Positions 60,820-64,000 of a DNA stretch of 64,000 nt are shown one piece after another. Each line of letters opens with the position of its first letter. Within the stretch, counting starts at the first letter, position 1. Origin of the DNA: Megaleporinus macrocephalus (lineage: Eukaryota > Chordata > Actinopteri > Characiformes > Anostomidae); contig JAJQXZ010000043.1 of assembly GCA_021613375.1 (NCBI GenBank), positions 29,677 to 93,676 on the forward strand. The letters are read 5' to 3'. The translations under genes were made by a program, and so were the position numbers. The notes beneath the pieces are model-generated. The model saw only the letters and a list, made by a program, of their open reading frames with translations, had not been told where the DNA came from and searched no databases.

Positions 60820-63800
60820 CCATTACGGTTGTAAAATGTAAATATAAACAAGGAAATAAAAAAATAAAAAAACAATCTAATTAAAAACTGAAAAGTAATC
60901 TGCAGAATATCTGTGTAGGAAAGGAACTAACACACACTTGTTAACAGATAACAGAAATTAGTTAGCTGTGAGAGAGCAGTCACACAACTTTAATAGCTTC
61001 CAAGTAAAACATGCCAACCAGCAGCCTTAGCATTAGAAACAAACATTAGCCTGCCAGCTGCACCACAGTAACAAGAGTGTTTTTGTAACCATTACCATCT
61101 TAGCTTTATGGCTAATGATTTATTTATTTATTTTCACAAATCATATAAAACAAAAATGAAGCACAGGTAATTACCTATCAAACAGAAACATGGCAGAACT
61201 CAGCGTCCCGCCTTTTCATGTCACACAGTTTACAGCGTACCGGAAAGTTCACAAGCCATGATTGACACTCTGATGGTCAGACATGCCTCTTGGTCTGATT
61301 GGTTGGATTGAATCGGGCATGGTGGATCCTTCAAATGAAATTACAAACACTGGGTGAAGCCAGAGGAGCCAGGACATGGTGACAATTTTAACAAATATGA
61401 AAAAACAAACGTTATTTATACAGGTCACCTCCCGCAGTTTTGAATACAACTCATATAACTCTGTTAGAGATATGAGTAACACAAACTTAAAACATGGTTT
61501 TTCTACCAGAAAAAGTCACAAGTAATGGGTGCTAAATACTTTATACCATGTTAACCCCAAAACTGGAAACACAGGCTGCTTTCACATTTTTACCTCTTAA
61601 CTCTGTACTAACTATTTTGTGTCTGAGTAAGAGGGACCTCAGGTGAATATGATCAGCTTTGGAGAACAACAGGTACGTTTGAATAGACCTGCCATGTCCT
61701 GATATATCATACTGGAAGACCTAAATCCCTTCTATCCTTACATAACTTGTGTCTGCAGTTCTGGTTGCCAGTTTCTCTTTATTTCATTTTTATTTCATTG
61801 CCATCTAAAAAGCATGCGGCATGATCCAGATAGGTAGAGTATAAATAGTAAGCTAAAGTTATTCATGATGTGAAATGTTTAGTCTGTCTTGGGGATCAGA
61901 AACAGACAAGGCCTCCTGTCATGCTGCTACTCACTTGACTCTCAATGTTAGTTAATAGATTGAAAACCACATTTGCTGCCTAAGAAACAGAAGAGCACTC
62001 TTCCAAACTCTTAACAGCCACCTTCTTACCTGTGTCCATTTCACCACTCTCCCACACTTCAGTTCAGACTTTATAGCCTATTTTTACGCATTCTAATAAC
62101 TTTCACACAGATACAGCCCCGTTGTGACAATGACAAGCACAAGATCATTATTGGAACTTCATTAGAAGTTTATTAATTAAAGTTAGGCTCCGTTGTTGCT
62201 TGAGTGCCTTTCTGTATAGTCTCTCTCTCTCTCTCTCCTCTCTCCTCTCTCTCTCTCTCTCTCTCTCCTCTCTCCTCTCCTTAAAGATCTCTTTTCCAGT
62301 ACGCCCATTTATCTCCTGGATAAACATAGTCACTGATATGTTGGTCAAGAGTTACGCACCAAGAGGCAGTTCATCTCCCCCCTCCCGCTGATGATCGGCA
62401 GTGCATTGGAGCGACTGCACTACTGATTATGCTAGTGTGAGTGTTCACCCACACAGAAAGCAATCAGCGCGTTGTCAATTTTGTCTGGAGAGAAGAAACA
62501 CTCCTGCATGCATATATTACAGGTCTATAACAGAGTGTGCTGAGTGTTCTGTGTACAATAATTAATGATGAACAGGCATGGCCAGTTGAAATGTTTGCAT
62601 CTTTGCAATCATTATAGAGTGACACCTCTTCTAGAGGCCAAAATGATACTGTAAGTGCTTTACAGCTACAGGAACAGTATAAAGTAATTCATGGTAGCAA
62701 AATAACTTGAGATGAGCTGCCTTTGGCTTATGGGTGCCAAATTCCAGCTGCAATGTTACTGACAATACCACATGACCCTGAGTGTTCTGTTGCTTTTATA
62801 CAACAGTTTGCAAAAATAAATAAATAAATAAAATATTAGCTTTTTTGTTACAGATAGAGCCATGAAACTATCAGTGTATCGGGTTCCAATCACCTTTTTC
62901 AATATTTAATTTGAAGAAGTAATAGCAACACAATTACTGTTCATTATGTCTGTCATTAATCATTCTTTCAGTCTATCATTAATTTGAAAGCCACATCCCA
63001 AAATGACCAGCGTGCATACATCCTATTGAGTAGCATCATGTGAATGAATCACAGGTGACATAAACAGCAAACAAACTTGTCAGGAGAGCCAGCCTTCACC
63101 ACAAAGATAATTCACCCTGAATGGCTTTCAGTTGCTTATTAGAGCAAGACGAAAATGAAAAAAGGGTCAGGTGTGTTGCTTTTCCACCATTTACTGGAGC
63201 ACCGTTAACTTCTGGTTCGGGGCTGCTGCCACATTAACGCTGATTGATGGCACACGCACAGTGGAAAACAAAATATGAGTTCCGACCTAAGCGCTCTCAT
63301 TAAGATCGCATGGCCACAAACAGGATACATATCTGATATAGGACCGCATATTGAAGTGGCTCAGGTTGCATTTGAAAAGATACGATTTGTGTGTCCACAC
63401 ATCTCTGAAAACATCAGACTGATGTCACATTAGAGCAAAGAATCTAATTTGTGCCTTTTTAGCCTAAAGAAAAGTGAGTGCAGCCTTTGAATATCATTTC
63501 ATTCCACCAGTCTTTAAGATATTTTACAGCCCATCCTGTTTCCTATATTGTTTTCTGTTTGCTTTATTAATACAGGTTGAGAATTTAGTGTAGACCTACT
63601 TTCATATCCACATGTTCACGTGTCAACCTTGTGTCTATTGATATTGATGTAATATGTTACTGAAAACATAATTAAATATGAAATTATGTATATATAGTAT
63701 ACAAAACTGATTAATACATGCACACTGCACCACACAATACAAACAGTTACATACTGTAATTTTCCCCTTATAAACGTCCTAATAGCACTTAATTAAACCA

Positions 63801-64000
63801 TTTGTTTTGGAGCAGAAGTAAATTGCCAGGTTGCTTTCTTCATTCACAGAGCCTTTTGTTCATGAAATGTAGCAATGAAAGCAAGAAATGCCTTTTTAAA
63901 TTCCAACCTTTATCTTTACAGGGAGAAGGCTATTTCTGTGTATGTGGGTGTGTGTTTTTGTGTGCTCATGTTAAAGGCAGACATGTCTAATTAGTGTTTT
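60820..64000. other. Gene-free stretch at the window end
   Basis: A CT run lies at 62220-62280. 63100-63290 has balanced composition with TGATTGATGG (see findings). No gene was recognised. Confidence 0.35.
62220..62280 (+). repeat. (CT)n microsatellite
   Basis: Run of ct units with a few extra c bases. Confidence 0.95.

Overview
The window looks like teleost fish nuclear DNA. It is AT-rich and intron-rich, carries many microsatellites, and holds several fish-type mobile elements: tRNA-derived SINE, hAT, Tc1/mariner-like and CACTG-ended elements, L2-like and RTE-like LINEs, and LTR retroviruses. The dispersed repeats at 4.3 and 44.4 kb resemble repeats common in otophysan fish (characins, catfish and relatives). 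That placement is an inference. There is no sign of bacterial or viral genome organisation.

Region 0-13 kb holds a head-to-head gene pair. On the minus strand (858-9550) is a multi-exon gene for a tnp2/CACTA-type transposase. Its large last exon now carries two in-frame stops and a frameshift. On the plus strand (9690-13023) is an intact six-exon gene for a 337-residue BEN-domain protein, with two GC-AG introns. About 140 bp separate the first recognisable exons of the two genes. A 3.9 kb repeat-built insertion (about 3.53-7.40 kb) sits in a transposase intron. I read the pair as a decaying two-gene DNA transposon or a captured BEN partner.

Region 13-24 kb is AT-rich spacer, a BED-finger (hAT) fragment, and then six exons of MIIP (migration and invasion-inhibitory protein) on the minus strand (18695-23639). 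One MIIP exon, which carries a zinc-ribbon-like CxxC, contains a 31-bp tandem duplication and a premature TGA. A 0.9 kb hAT-type element with a 17-bp minisatellite lies in a MIIP intron. The N-terminal MIIP exons were not found.

Region 24-35.4 kb, just upstream of the known MIIP exons, is packed with LTR elements in the same orientation as MIIP. First comes a 1.2 kb solo LTR, then a broken endogenous retrovirus with one LTR, PPT, env, pol, pro and gag, but no LTR on its 5' side. Its protease region appears to be two retropepsin-like units, the second without the catalytic Asp. Its nucleocapsid region lacks a zinc knuckle. Its reverse transcriptase has lost the YxDD block. Its envelope has a short N-terminal subunit, a furin-type site and a fusion peptide, more like baculovirus F/errantivirus envelopes than typical retroviral SU/TM.

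Region 35.4-64 kb is mostly non-coding. It holds LINE remnants, a mariner-type MITE, a diverged tandem duplication (about 41.9-42.8 and 44.2-44.9 kb), a CACTG-ended non-autonomous element (55473-56282), one well-formed orphan coding exon (about 50184-50457, minus strand) and candidate conserved non-coding blocks. This part is probably long introns or intergenic DNA.
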